A DNA stretch of 64,000 nt from Microcoleus sp. FACHB-61 (GCA_014695295.1 JACJNY010000076.1:78181-142180); one strand, 5' to 3'; positions 52,583 through 62,563 are shown, counted from the first letter of the stretch. Notes: generated from the letters alone by a model not told the origin. Numbers and translations are program-made.

Positions 52583-53416
52583 ATGCAAATTGAATGGCAA
52601 ACCGCCAAAACCTACGAAGACATTCTCTATCACAAAAGTGGCGGCACCGCCAAAATTACCATCAATAGACCTCACAAACGGAACGCTTTCCGCCCCAAAA
52701 CCGTGCAGGAACTGTGCGATGCCTTTACTGATGCCCGTGAAGACACAAAAATCGGCGTTGTCCTTTTCACCGGTGCGGGGCCTCATACAGACGGCAAATA
52801 CGCTTTTTGCGCTGGCGGCGACCAAAGCGTGCGGGGTTCGGCGGGATATGTAGACGAAGGTGGCATACCCCGCTTGAACGTGCTCGACTTGCAGAAGTTG
52901 ATTCGATCGATGCCCAAAGTTGTAATTGCTTTAGTTGCAGGCTACGCAATTGGAGGAGGCCACGTTCTGCACTTAATTTGCGACTTGACGATCGCTGCTG
53001 ACAATGCTATTTTCGGACAGACCGGCCCAAAAGTCGGCAGTTTCGACGGTGGTTTCGGAGCTAGCTATCTCGCCAGAGTTGTCGGCCAGAAAAAAGCCCG
53101 AGAAATTTGGTTTTTATGTCGCCAGTACAGCGCGCAGCAAGCCCTAGAAATGGGTTTAGTCAACTGCGTCGTGCCCGTCGAACAACTAGAACTAGAAGGG
53201 ATTCAGTGGGCTGCGGAAATTCTAGAAAAAAGTCCGATCGCGATTCGCTGTTTGAAATCCGCTTTTAATGCCGACTGCGACGGTCAAGCCGGTTTGCAAG
53301 AACTGGCGGGAAATGCCACCTTGCTGTACTATATGACCCAAGAAGGCGCCGAAGGCAAACAAGCCTTTTTGGAAAAACGGCAACCTGATTTTAGTCAATA
53401 TCCTTGGCTGCCATAG
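52583..53416 (+). CDS. 1,4-dihydroxy-2-naphthoyl-CoA synthase
   Basis: 277 residues from the ATG. Crotonase fold: [20 protein letters not shown], oxyanion region [40 protein letters not shown] typical of MenB. It closes the second ring in phylloquinone synthesis (photosystem I quinone). A TTG two codons earlier also opens the frame. The leader has tandem CTAAAATT repeats. Confidence 0.96.
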   Translation: MQIEWQTAKTYEDILYHKSGGTAKITINRPHKRNAFRPKTVQELCDAFTDAREDTKIGVVLFTGAGPHTDGKYAFCAGGDQSVRGSAGYVDEGGIPRLNVLDLQKLIRSMPKVVIALVAGYAIGGGHVLHLICDLTIAADNAIFGQTGPKVGSFDGGFGASYLARVVGQKKAREIWFLCRQYSAQQALEMGLVNCVVPVEQLELEGIQWAAEILEKSPIAIRCLKSAFNADCDGQAGLQELAGNATLLYYMTQEGAEGKQAFLEKRQPDFSQYPWLP

Positions 53417-53587
53417 CTGGATGGAGAAATCTGTTTTTTATGCGCTCATATTAAAGTAGATGCTGCTGATTTTTATGAGTTAGTAAAGCCGGATGCACCC
53501 GCTCGTCCAAAAGTGTCAGTATTGATACCAGTTCTCAAAAAGAATGAAACTGCTTTGCCAGATCCAAACCATGATAATGATCGGTGA
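53417..53587 (+). other. Open, coding-like stretch in frame after menB stop
   Basis: Directly after the menB TAG the same frame stays open for 56 codons (LDGEICFLCAHIKVDAADFY, then PARPKVSVLIPVLKKNETAL) to a TGA. There is no start codon with a ribosome site, and MenB normally ends where the TAG is. It may be a fragment of another gene. Confidence 0.3.
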
Positions 53588-53651
53588 TTCCCCAATCGAA
53601 AATCGAAAATCGAAAATCGAAAATGGTATGAGCGGTGCTGCTGCCGACTAA

Positions 53652-53966
53652 TTAGACCGAGACTGCAGCAGATTTTTCGGTTAACGTTGTGCCTGTAAGC
53701 TGGCAGGCATTGCGCTCGCAAAGAGTGACGGAGGCATCCTGCAGCGTCAGAGTCGGTTCTTGCCACAGTCCAATTTCTTCTATGTTTTCCCAAGATGCCC
53801 CAAAAGGCGAAACCGCTAAAGAACAAGCTTTCCAGTGGCTTTGAACCGCTCCGCCTAGTAGAGCGCAAACACCCCCGCGTCTCCCCTCAGGGGTATAGTG
53901 GCGACAGTGACGACAAGCTGAAGTTAAGGAGGTTTGCATAAAAGTTCTGAGGGAAATCATTTTCAT
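53652..53966 (-). CDS. Small Cys-rich conserved protein
   Basis: 104 residues. The core SACRHCRHYTPEGRRGGVCA is followed by LLGGAVQSHWKACSLAVSPF: four Cys in C-x2-C, C and C spacing, a likely small zinc- or Fe-S-binding fold found in many cyanobacteria. The C-terminal part (LCERNACQLTG) has two more Cys. Starts at MKM or two codons later. Confidence 0.65.
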   Translation of the reverse strand: MKMISLRTFMQTSLTSACRHCRHYTPEGRRGGVCALLGGAVQSHWKACSLAVSPFGASWENIEEIGLWQEPTLTLQDASVTLCERNACQLTGTTLTEKSAAVSV

Positions 53967-54452
53967 CTCTAATTATCCTTTGCAGAGCTAGCTAGTTGTA
54001 GAGCCTCCCAGCCTTTATTCTGTCTGGGTTGTAGCGATCCCAGGAGTATAAATAAATTTTATAATTTATTTATAATGTCGTTATATATAGAAACAATTAG
54101 CTCAGTCTTGGCTCATTGTATAAGTAAAAAGACAGGTTAAAAATTTATAAAGCGGTCAGGGATCAAGAAGAAGTACAAATGCGGAACGAGTGTGAGAGCT
54201 TATAAATAAGCGGTATCTCCGGATACCAAAAGTTGCTTAGAGTCTCGGTAAGCAGCTTCCGGGACACAGCAACAATTAAGTTTTAAAATGAAAATGAAAA
54301 GATAGCTGCCGGCGATCGACAACAGGCGATCGGGCCCCTGTTGCATTGACGCCAAAAGTAGCTAATCATAAAATAAGCAAGTTTTCAAGCTTCTTGTTTA
54401 TATCTACAATCAAAATATTAAAATCAATTCAGAGGCGGTAGGAGTTTTGCTA
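53967..54452. other. Intergenic region upstream of the SPOR-like gene
   Basis: AT-rich with no supported gene. Contains AT-rich runs near 54058-54092 and a short hairpin (CAACAGG with CCTGTTG, 54321-54345). Confidence 0.4.
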
Positions 54453-55709
54453 ATGAGTAAGCGTTCTTCGGTTGAATCCCCAAATCATCAATCCTCTTCA
54501 ACCCCAATCAAGCCTGCTTTGCAAGCAGTCCTGGGGAGTCTGGATGTAAACCTAGAAGCAGAACTGACAACATACAGAAGGCACAGGCGGCGCGCCGAAC
54601 AGTGGGTGTCCCCATCAGTTCGTACTGCCAAGCAAACAGCCACAACTGAGCAACAGCTAGCCCAAAATTTGTCGCCGGAAGCCGCGGAGGCAACCCAGCA
54701 GCCGCTGTCGCTGCCCCTATCCCTTGCCGGCAGCCAGGGCGATGCCCCGCTAGCAACTACCAGGGGCGGCACAAAATTATCTAGCACTGCCTTGGCACCC
54801 AACAAGTATCTCGAATCAAGCGAAAAACTGATCGAAAGTTTGGACGAGTCAAAAGCCGAGCCTGCGGTCGAGCGCAGTTTAGCCGCCAGTCTGTTAACTC
54901 CCTTGGGGCTGAGTTCGATGCTGCTGTTTCTGTTGTCTTGCACAGCTTTGGGCTACGCAGTCATGCACCCGTCAAGTCTGGCTAAGATGGCCGGCCTGAA
55001 CCGTTTCTTCGATCGCAGCACACCCTCTCCAAGCGGCAGTCCCGCCTCTACTGCCATCTCAGATACCGGCACCAAGGAACTGCCGAAAGCTCCAAATCTG
55101 GTATCCAAGGAATTTGTCGAGCTGGATTTGAGCACTCTCAGCAATGTCAAGCCGACAGCCAGCGCGATTCCTTCCCCGTCGCCAAAAGCATCCATCCCCC
55201 CCAATCCGGCAGCGCCTCCGGGTCCCAGCGCGGCTGTCCCGATTCCGACAGAAGACGGCAACCCAGCCAGAGGGAGAGAACAAGGGCTCAACAATCTCAG
55301 CACGGCTTTGCTTCCCAGTCCCCGCCCCAGCGCCGCCCAGCCTGTGCCGACACTGCCGACACTGCCTCCAACACCCTCCCCAGTCCAGCCAGCCGCCGCA
55401 TCTCCGGCGACAGCCTCCCCAGCCGCCGCATCCCCAGCCGCCGCATCCCGGGCGACAGCATCCCCAGCCGCCACATCCCCGCTGGGAAGGCCGGCACGGG
55501 CTGCCGACGGTTTCTATTACGTTGTCACTGATTACACTGACGAAAAATCGCTGCAGCAAGCCAGAATCGCAGTTCCCGATGCCTACGTGCGGAACTTCTC
55601 AAAGGGTGTCAAAATCCAAATGGGGGCTTTGAACGATGCTGCCTCAGCAGAACTTTTGGTGAAAGAACTCCAAGCAAAAGGGGTGAAGCCGCAATACTAT
55701 CAGCCATAA
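54453..55709 (+). CDS. SPOR-like membrane protein with Pro/Ala-rich linker
   Basis: 418 residues. Cytoplasmic N-terminus (about 1-150), one membrane span (LSSMLLFLLSCTALGYAVMH at about 155-174), a long Pro/Ser/Ala linker with tandem SPAAASPAAA units (about 310-345), and a C-terminal SPOR-like domain (FYYVVTDYTDEKSLQQARI, then NFSKGVKIQMGALNDAASAE). SPOR domains bind denuded peptidoglycan at division septa. A TTG two codons upstream also opens the frame; the ATG is preceded by AGGCGGTAGGAG. Confidence 0.8.
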   Translation: MSKRSSVESPNHQSSSTPIKPALQAVLGSLDVNLEAELTTYRRHRRRAEQWVSPSVRTAKQTATTEQQLAQNLSPEAAEATQQPLSLPLSLAGSQGDAPLATTRGGTKLSSTALAPNKYLESSEKLIESLDESKAEPAVERSLAASLLTPLGLSSMLLFLLSCTALGYAVMHPSSLAKMAGLNRFFDRSTPSPSGSPASTAISDTGTKELPKAPNLVSKEFVELDLSTLSNVKPTASAIPSPSPKASIPPNPAAPPGPSAAVPIPTEDGNPARGREQGLNNLSTALLPSPRPSAAQPVPTLPTLPPTPSPVQPAAASPATASPAAASPAAASRATASPAATSPLGRPARAADGFYYVVTDYTDEKSLQQARIAVPDAYVRNFSKGVKIQMGALNDAASAELLVKELQAKGVKPQYYQP

Positions 55710-55861
55710 ATTAGGCGAGAATTAAACTGATGATCTGCGAGTAGGTTGGGCCCGCGGCACGAAGCCTCCGTTTCGTTTTACCCAAAATTTGCTCAGTTTT
55801 GATGGGTAACGCTCGCGCCCTACCCATCCTAAAAATAATCATGACAACCTAAATTAGAGGT

Positions 55862-55891
55862 AATTAAAAATTAAAAATTAAAAATTAAAAA
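55862..55891. repeat. TTAAAAA heptamer run
   Basis: Four consecutive TTAAAAA-type units about 85 bp before the first PspA-like gene. Confidence 0.7.
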
Positions 55892-55975
55892 GACGATTGA
55901 GGAGTTTTCATTTTTAGTTTTTAATTCTGATTTCTCTGTCTTAATTCTAAAGTTGAAAATCGGGAGACGGGCCTC

Positions 55976-56680
55976 ATGGGATTATTCGATCGGCTTTGGC
56001 GAGTGATTCGAGCCAATATCAACAGTTTGGTCGGGGCGGCAGAAGATCCAGAAAAAATTCTGGAACAGGCTGTAATGGATATGCAGGAAGATTTAGTGCA
56101 GCTAAGACAAGCTGTGGCAGGGGCGATTGCAGCTCAAAAACGCACCGAACGCCAGTGTTCCCAAGCTGAGTCTACTGCTGCAGAATGGTACCAGCGGGCG
56201 CAGCTAGCTTTGCAAAAAGGCGAGGAAAATTTGGCGCGGGAAGCTCTGACGCGCAAGAAATCTTATCAAGAAACGGCAACTGCGATGAAAGCCAGCCTCG
56301 GACAGCAGAACGCTGTTGTGACTCAACTTAAAGAAAATATGCGGGCGCTCGAAAGTAAAATTTCCGAGGCAAAATCTAAAAAAGATATGTACATTGCCCG
56401 AGCTCGATCGGCTCAAGCATCGGAAAGGCTTCAAGAAATGATGGGCAATCTCAATACAGGCAGCGCTTTGAGCGCGTTTGAACGGATGGAAGAGAAAGTC
56501 ATACAGCTAGAATCTCGCTCCGAAGCAATCGCAGAACTCGGAACTAACGATTTAGAAAAGAAGTTTCTCTCTCTCGAAGGTGCCGAGGATGTCGATACCG
56601 AGTTGGCTGCGATGAAAGCACAAATGCTTCCGGGCAAAAATACACCCAAATTGCCCTCCGGCGAGCCGCCCGCATCCTGA
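55976..56680 (+). CDS. PspA/IM30-family protein (short form)
   Basis: 234 residues of the ESCRT-III-like PspA/IM30 family. Amphipathic N-terminal helix GLFDRLWRVIRANINSLVG, then EDPEKILEQAVMDMQEDLVQ, and long coiled coil to about residue 190. It ends soon after helix 6 and lacks the extra C-terminal helix of Vipp1, so it is PspA-like. Such proteins polymerise on stressed membranes. A Vipp1-like paralogue lies 298 bp downstream on the same strand. Confidence 0.9.
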   Translation: MGLFDRLWRVIRANINSLVGAAEDPEKILEQAVMDMQEDLVQLRQAVAGAIAAQKRTERQCSQAESTAAEWYQRAQLALQKGEENLAREALTRKKSYQETATAMKASLGQQNAVVTQLKENMRALESKISEAKSKKDMYIARARSAQASERLQEMMGNLNTGSALSAFERMEEKVIQLESRSEAIAELGTNDLEKKFLSLEGAEDVDTELAAMKAQMLPGKNTPKLPSGEPPAS

Positions 56681-56978
56681 ACCCCAGCCAGCCGAAGAAT
56701 AGTTGGGACAAGCAAAAACTTCTCAACAGCCTAGCTAGAGATGACTCGAAGCCTGTTGGGGAATTCCCGGATCGAAGTTAAACTCAATAGATAGGTGCAG
56801 GAATAAGCTTGCCTGCATCACTTACTCGATCGCTTTAAACTGGATTTATCTGTCTGCAAAAATTGCCAAAAACGAAATGGCACTAAAAATCTGACAAAGT
56901 GAATTTCACACCTGCGGGCTAGCCCCTAAAGCCTGCTTTCCACCTACTTCGTACACCTCACCCAGGAAAAATAGCATT

Positions 56979-57761
56979 ATGGGATTATTTGACCGCATTA
57001 GCCGAGTCGTCAAAGCCAATCTTAACGATCTGGTCAACAAAGCTGAAGACCCGGAAAAGATTTTAGAACAGTCCGTTACGGATATGCAGGAAGACTTGGT
57101 GCAGTTGCGTCAAGCCGTTGCCAGCGCGATCGCCACTCAAAAGCGCACCCAGACTCAGTACAATCAAGCTGATTCTCAGTCTAACCAGTGGCAGCAGCGC
57201 GCTCAGCTAGCCCTGCAAAAAGGAGACGAGACTTTGGCCCGGGAAGCGCTGGTGCGCAAAAAGTCTCACGCTGAAACGGCGGCTACCCTGAAAGCCAGTC
57301 TAGATCAGCAATCGGCTCAGGTGGAAAGTCTCAAGCGCAACTTGATCGGTTTGGAGAGCAAGATTTCCGAAGCTAAGACTAAGAAGGATATGCTCAAGGC
57401 GAGGATATCCGCTGCTAAGGCGCAGGAACAGCTCAACAATTCCATTGGCTCCCTGAATACGGGCAGTTCAATGGCAGCTTTCGATCGCATGGAAGAAAAA
57501 GTTTTGCAGATAGAAGCTCGCGCGGGAGCTTCGGCAGAACTGGCGGCCGGTGGCAGCAATTTAGAGGAACAGTTCCGCTTGCTCGAAAGCGGCGGTGATG
57601 TTGACGACGAGTTGGCTCAGATGAAAGCTCAACTGAGCGGAGGTTCTGTCTCTCAAGGTAAATTGCCGGCAGCGGGTAAAACTGCTGCTAGCAGCTCGGA
57701 GTCGAGTTCGGTGATTGACGCTGAGTTGGAAGAGCTGCGATCGGAACTCAATAAAATGTAG
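56979..57761 (+). CDS. Vipp1/IM30 membrane-remodelling protein
   Basis: 260 residues with the same core (MGLFDRISRVVKANLNDLVN, EDPEKILEQSVTDMQEDLVQ) plus a flexible Ser/Ala-rich linker and a terminal helix VIDAELEELRSELNKM, the hallmark that separates Vipp1 from PspA. It shapes and protects the thylakoid membrane. The close pair, each with its own leader, suggests duplication followed by functional split. Ribosome site GGAAAAATAGC precedes the ATG. Confidence 0.9.
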   Translation: MGLFDRISRVVKANLNDLVNKAEDPEKILEQSVTDMQEDLVQLRQAVASAIATQKRTQTQYNQADSQSNQWQQRAQLALQKGDETLAREALVRKKSHAETAATLKASLDQQSAQVESLKRNLIGLESKISEAKTKKDMLKARISAAKAQEQLNNSIGSLNTGSSMAAFDRMEEKVLQIEARAGASAELAAGGSNLEEQFRLLESGGDVDDELAQMKAQLSGGSVSQGKLPAAGKTAASSSESSSVIDAELEELRSELNKM

Positions 57762-57789
57762 TAATCTCTCTCAAAATTCACCGGAAAAT

Positions 57790-58060
57790 GAGAGGGAAGC
57801 CCCTGACTTCAGGCATGGGGAGGAACGCTTTCGGAGCGGCCCTGGCCGCCTATAACCGAGTACGTGGCCCCGGTTGCCTGTGGTCCAATTAACTCGTGAG
57901 TAAGAATAACCATCCGCGCCCAGAAACGCTTTGATAAGGTGCAATCCCTGATTGCATCTCGTCTCAGCACGATCGTAGGCGGGGTAAACAAGCAATGGCA
58001 GAAGGTTGATCCTGATTGCTTTTGATTTTGATGGACTCCGAAAGCGTAGATACCCACAAT
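57790..58060. mobile_element. Possible IS200/IS605-type element end
   Basis: GAAGCCCCTGACTTCAGGCATGGGGAGGAA resembles in content the hairpin found at the right end of IS200/IS605 elements (shown here as positions 57794-57823; stem CCTGA/TCAGG within CCCC/GGGG). Downstream sequence has no recognisable tnpB or tnpA, only short frames on the minus strand. Alternatively it is another dispersed palindrome. Low certainty. Confidence 0.3.
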
Positions 58061-58177
58061 AAAAGTAAGGGCAATTGCAATACTCTTCTACTGTTAGTTG
58101 TTTTCAGCTTCCAGAGGTGATTTATCAACACCTTTAAGACTAGGATTCTGGTCAGATCGAGCGCCGTCTCTGAAAGA

Positions 58178-58560
58178 CCTGGGGAGGTTTATCTAATGGT
58201 TTAATACTTTATTAAACTTCCCCATACCTACTTATGGCAAGAATATTGACAGATGCTCGGTTTTGTGTATAATTCTCAGGATAAGGCTGAAAACCAGCAA
58301 AAAATTTCTGAGATAGTAAAACACAATCGATTTAAAACTGACCAGCCTATAAAAAGGTCGAACGGAATACCGCGATTCGTTAAATTGGTTGAAAATTATG
58401 GTTAAAAAATGGCTAAAAGCTTCAAAGAAAAGTTGTAATCACTCAAAAAATAGGGCGTTGCTCCACCCAAATTTACGCTTGTGGACAAGCATGATCCGAC
58501 TCATGCAGGTAGAAGCAGGAATCAGACCAACCAGCGAAAATACTTCTAGTTGAATTCTGA
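58178..58560. other. Hairpin and a short open frame in a 1.1-kb intergenic region
   Basis: GGGGAGGTTTA and TAAACTTCCCC (about 58181-58225) form an imperfect long hairpin. A 51-codon frame at 58398-58553 (MVKKWLKASKKSCNHSKNRA at its start, RLMQVEAGIRPTSENTSS at its end) has protein-like composition, possibly a transposase tail; no family recognised. Nothing else is supported between 57762 and 58842. Confidence 0.3.
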
Positions 58561-58842
58561 AGCAAAGATTAAGTTTAGCCAAGTTTGTATAGCAGATTTC
58601 AACTATTTCTGAGATGGCAGCTTTGATAGAATGCTCCGCCTACCTACAGCGCTAGCTTAGGCAGATAGGAGCTTTTTTCCGGTTAAAAATGTAACCTAAA
58701 ATAGGTGTTCTGTCAACTACCTTTATGTTGATTTAATATTTTAATTGTTTAAAAAAATGATAGAGTAACTTTATTCCTTGCAATTGCGCCGATCGCGCCC
58801 GAGCGTAAGTGCAAATAACTATAAAATTATGGCTAGTCTGTC

Positions 58843-60807
58843 ATGTCCGTGCAACCTTCAAGAGGCTTTTGTAAAATCAAGTTTTTTAAGGCATTAGCAC
58901 TTGGTTTTTCAATTGCAGGTATTTGCCCCGCACCGCTAACAGCTCCAAGTGTTGGCGAGTCGATAGTTGCTGCAGACTCAGGGGTGCAAGCGCCAATTTT
59001 TAATAATAATTTAACCAATCAAGAAACAGCAGACGATCGCGATCGGCTTCGTGATTTCTACTCGGGTTCAGAATTAGATAGAGACAAGAAAGACCAAGAA
59101 AACAACATTCCAGAGTTAGATCAATGGGCCGAATGTGAGCCAGAAACTCTCGCTCAATTACCGAACCGAGGATACAACAGACACGAATTTCCCATTCCCA
59201 ACCCGCTGCCGCGAAATCTGCGTCCCCTCCCAGAACCCGCGCCCCCAGCGCCCCTGCCTCCGGCAGAACAGCTTTTGTCGCCTGCTGTTCCCGCGCCGGC
59301 ACAGCCAGCAGAATTGCCAACATTCCGGGTACGATAAATGTCGATCGAGTTGAAGTAGTTGGCAGCACCGTCTTTAGCAAGGAAGAATTAGACGCTGTAC
59401 TCAAAGACTTTGTAGATCGGCCGCTCACTTTCGCTCAACTGCTGCAAGCTCGTTCTGCTGCGGGCAAACTCTACATCAGCAAAGGTTAGATCACTTCTGG
59501 AGCGCTGATTGGGCCGCAAACCCTGACCGGTGGGGTTGTGAGAATATCGGCGATCGAAGGCAGGCTAGAAAGTATAAATGTAGTCGGGACTAGGCGGCTG
59601 AATTCTAACTACATCAGAAGCCGATTAGCCGATTCAACGCGAGGCCCGCTGAACGAACAGCGCTTGCGGTCAGCTCTGCAACTGCTGCAACTTAGCGGCC
59701 AAGTCGCAAATATCTCAGCGGGACTGCAAGCGGGTTCTCGTGCGGGTTTTAATTTGCTGTTAGTCCGAGTCAAAGAAGCAAAAACGTTCCAAGCTGAGAT
59801 GTTTACTGACAATTCTCGCTCTCCGAGTGTGGGGACTTGGCGGCGCAAAGCTCAAGTCCGCGAGGCTAATTTGTTGGGTTTGGGAGATACTGCGAGTTGG
59901 GTTTATACAAATACTCAGGGCAGCAACGCTATAGATTTTAGTTACACGCTGCCCGTGGCGCGCAACGGTACGGTAAGTTTTCAGCTAAGCCGGAGCAAAA
60001 GCAATATCGCCCGGCCGCCCTTTGACGCCCTGGATATTGAGGCGTCGAGCCGTACTTATGAGTTGACTTACCGCCAGCCGATCGTGCAAACTCCGAGAAG
60101 AGAAATCGCGATCGGTATCGGTGCCCGCAAGCGAGAAAGCGATACATCCTTGCTGGGAGAGGATTTTCCGCTGTCGCCGGGAGCCGATGATCTGGCTAGA
60201 ACTCGGGTTTCGGCGCTGAGGCTGTTTCAGGATTTTACCCAGAGGGGAGAGAGATGTCTTGGCGGTGCGATCGCAGTTCAGTCTGGGAGTGGGAGCATTT
60301 GGCGCTACGGTGAGCAGCAGCGGCCCTGACAGTAAATTTTTGGCGTGGCGGGGTCAATTGCAGTACGTGCGGTTGTTGGCTCCTGAGACGCTGCTGGTGG
60401 CGCGATCGGAGGTGCAGTTGGCTGGAGGTGAGCTTTTGCCGATCGAACAACTCGGTATAGGTGGCTTGGAGACGGTGCGGGGCTACTGTCAGGATGCTTT
60501 GCTGGCCGATAGCGGGATTTTTGGTTCAGCCGAGTTGCGGTATCCGATTTTGCGCACTGGGGACAAACAAGCTGTTTTGCAGGTGACGCCGTTTTTGGAT
60601 TGGAGCAATGTTTGGATCAATAGCGGGGGAAGGGCGGCTCTGGAAGCGAATACTTTGCTATCAGCGGGATTGGGTTTGCGGTGGCAGTACGGCCAGAGGT
60701 GAAATGCTCGCGGAGGCTAGGGAATTTCTTTGATTGATATTAAGTCGAGCAACAGGAGTTTACAAGAGCCCGGGGTGTATTTTTCAATAGAATTCAAAGC
60801 TTTTTAG
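58843..60807 (+). pseudogene. TpsB/ShlB-FhaC-type outer-membrane transporter, multiply interrupted
   Basis: Frame 1 (58843-59337) gives a signal peptide (FKALALGFSIAGICPAPLTA) and a Pro-rich linker. A frameshift near 59300-59325 leads to the POTRA_2 start (VDRVEVVGSTVFSKEELDAV). A TAG at 59487 replaces a codon in KG-stop-ITSGALIGPQTL; family members have Tyr there. The second POTRA and barrel follow to a frameshift in a GA run at 60247-60254. The barrel continues (LAWRGQLQYVRLLAPETLLV) to a stop at 60700, after which the same frame gives GISLIDIKSSNRSLQEPGVY and FSIEFKAF with terminal Phe, the normal barrel end. So the whole gene is present but has at least four lesions. Intact relatives export TpsA proteins; no tpsA gene lies here. 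Confidence 0.85.
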
Positions 60808-60927
60808 GAAAGCAGTCGTTTTGCCCTTGGCGGAACTAAGCAATTCCGCTATATAGTAATAAGTATCATTTGGCACTCATCTGTAGCTGCCAAGAGAGCA
60901 TTTTACTGATAATCTTTAAATTAAACT

Positions 60928-61155
60928 ATGTCTAAGGTGCGGTGGCTGCTTTTAAGTTCTTTTGCTTCCGGTTTTGGGCTTTGCTCAATCATTTTCGCGA
61001 TGTTTACGCTGACTTCAAGGCTGTCGTTTATGTCTTTTTTTACCTTTGTTTTAACTTTGGTATTTTTTGTAATTAATCTGCTTTTTGCTTTGCATTATTA
61101 TACATCGATTACCAAGCAGTTGAGTGTTAAAGGTAAAAGGAAAGCTAGAATTTAG
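60928..61155 (+). CDS. Small two-span membrane protein
   Basis: 75 residues: two hydrophobic segments (LLSSFASGFGLCSIIFAMFT and FMSFFTFVLTLVFFVINLLF) and a basic C-terminus (QLSVKGKRKARI). Compact, with positive-inside charge. No ribosome site stands out and no family was recognised. Confidence 0.45.
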   Translation: MSKVRWLLLSSFASGFGLCSIIFAMFTLTSRLSFMSFFTFVLTLVFFVINLLFALHYYTSITKQLSVKGKRKARI

Positions 61156-61297
61156 CGGTTGTGAAGCAGAAGCGGACAAAGGCAGGGAAACTTTTTTATG
61201 AATTTGAATGGAATCGAGGAAAACGCCTCGGGGTTGAGACAATTATCTAGCTGTAGGTCATAATTATTTAAAGTCTAATTATTTAGGAGGTGCGATC

Positions 61298-61906
61298 GTG
61301 GTTATAACTCAAACTAACCCGCCAAATCTTCCAGATGCGACAAAGACTCGCTTTACTCCAGATGAATACCGGGCGATCGAGGAAACAGCCGAAGAACGTC
61401 ACGAATACTGTAACGCAGAGATTCTTGCTATCTCAGGAGGTTCCCACGCTCACAGCCGTATTGCGGTAGACATTACGACTTTTCTTAACGTGGCTCTGCG
61501 AGACACAAATTTTCAAACCTACAACGGAGACTTACGAATTTGGATTCCTAGCTTCAATCATGGAACTTATCCCGATGTTCTGGTAATTGATGGTGAACCG
61601 GAATTCAATGGCGATCGCACGGATGAAATTCTCAATCCTTTACTGATTGTTGAGGTTCTTTCCCCCTCTACTGAAGGCTAAGATCGAGGTGAAAAGTTCA
61701 GAAAATATCGCTCTCTTGCTAGTTTTTGTGAATATTTGCTGGTTAGTCAAGCTGAACCCTATATTGAGCAATATTATAATGGCGATCGCCAAAGTAGCGA
61801 TCGTTGGCAATGGCAAGTGTGCGATCGGCTCGATCGGGCGATCGTCCTCCACAGTTTAAATATAGAACTTCCGATCTCTGAAAATTCTCGCCGGATTAAT
61901 TTTTAA
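61298..61906 (+). pseudogene. Uma2-family protein with one nonsense codon
   Basis: The frame is open for 203 codons except for a TAA at 61679. Before it: FTPDEYRAIEETAEERHEYC, YPDVLVIDGEPEFNG and PLLIVEVLSPSTEG, the acidic core of Uma2. After it: DRGEKFRKYRSLASFCEYLL, then VSQAEPYIEQYY, the remainder of the domain. Intact members read STEGYDRGEKF, so a Tyr codon became TAA. The ribosome site (AGGAGGTGCGATCGTG) is excellent: the start, GTG at 61298, is well placed. A truncated product of 127 residues may still be made. Confidence 0.85.
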
Positions 61907-62103
61907 GGGCGATCGGGTGACACTTATAATGAAAGTTAACAATGCTAGTGCTGCACTCTTCTCAATTTCTAAATTAATTGCATAAAAGCATTCATCGCAT
62001 CATATTGATCTGCTATTCGCGAATAGAACTCTAGGACTAGCAAATCCAGGACTTGTAAGTAATCAGCTAGTAATATAGAGATAAGTTCTAGGAGGCTATA
62101 AAG

Positions 62104-62478
62104 ATGACAAGCATACCTAACGAACAAACATCTATCATCCGTACAGAAAGAGGACTAGCGCTCGCCGATGCGCGCATCACTATCTAGGGCATCATGGACT
62201 ATGTGGCGGCTCAATATCCACCTAAGTTTATCAGAGGATTTTTCGATCTTACAGAGGAACAAATTAACGCAGCTTTAGCTTATATAGAGCCAAATCGCGC
62301 TGATGTTAAAGCTGAGTATCAAATGGTGCTTAAGGAAGCTGAAGAACTGCGGCTGTACTATGAAGAAAAAAATCGCGATCTGATTGCCAGAATTGCTGCC
62401 CAGCCACCAAGACCTGGAACGGAAGCTGCATGGGGAAAACTTCGAGTGGCTAAGGCAAAATTTAAGTCAGAGCTATAG
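62104..62478 (+). pseudogene. DUF433 protein with one nonsense codon
   Basis: From ATG 62104 (ribosome site AGGAGG at 62089) the frame reads IIRTERGLALADARITI, a TAG at 62185, then GIMDYVAAQYPPKFIRGFFD, LTEEQINAALAYIEPNRADV and a charged helix. DUF433 is a small antitoxin-like winged-helix family; relatives read ITLYDVMDY, so the stop replaces Tyr. The downstream piece could restart at ATG 62194, but the best start is upstream of the stop. Confidence 0.85.
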
Positions 62479-62563
62479 TTTTTCATACTAAACTATGATA
62501 GAGTTAATGTATCATAAAATCATTAAATACTATGAGCGATGTAGTGTTTTAAAAGTGATACCC

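Noticed and set aside
54953..55559. Gly/Cys/Trp-rich repeated frames opposite the SPOR-like gene
   Set aside because: Shadow of the Pro/Ala linker codons on the other strand.
59487..62187. Full reassignment of TAG to tyrosine
   Set aside because: TAG is used as a normal terminator at menB and elsewhere in the window, and the TpsB gene also carries frameshifts, so decay is the simpler reading.
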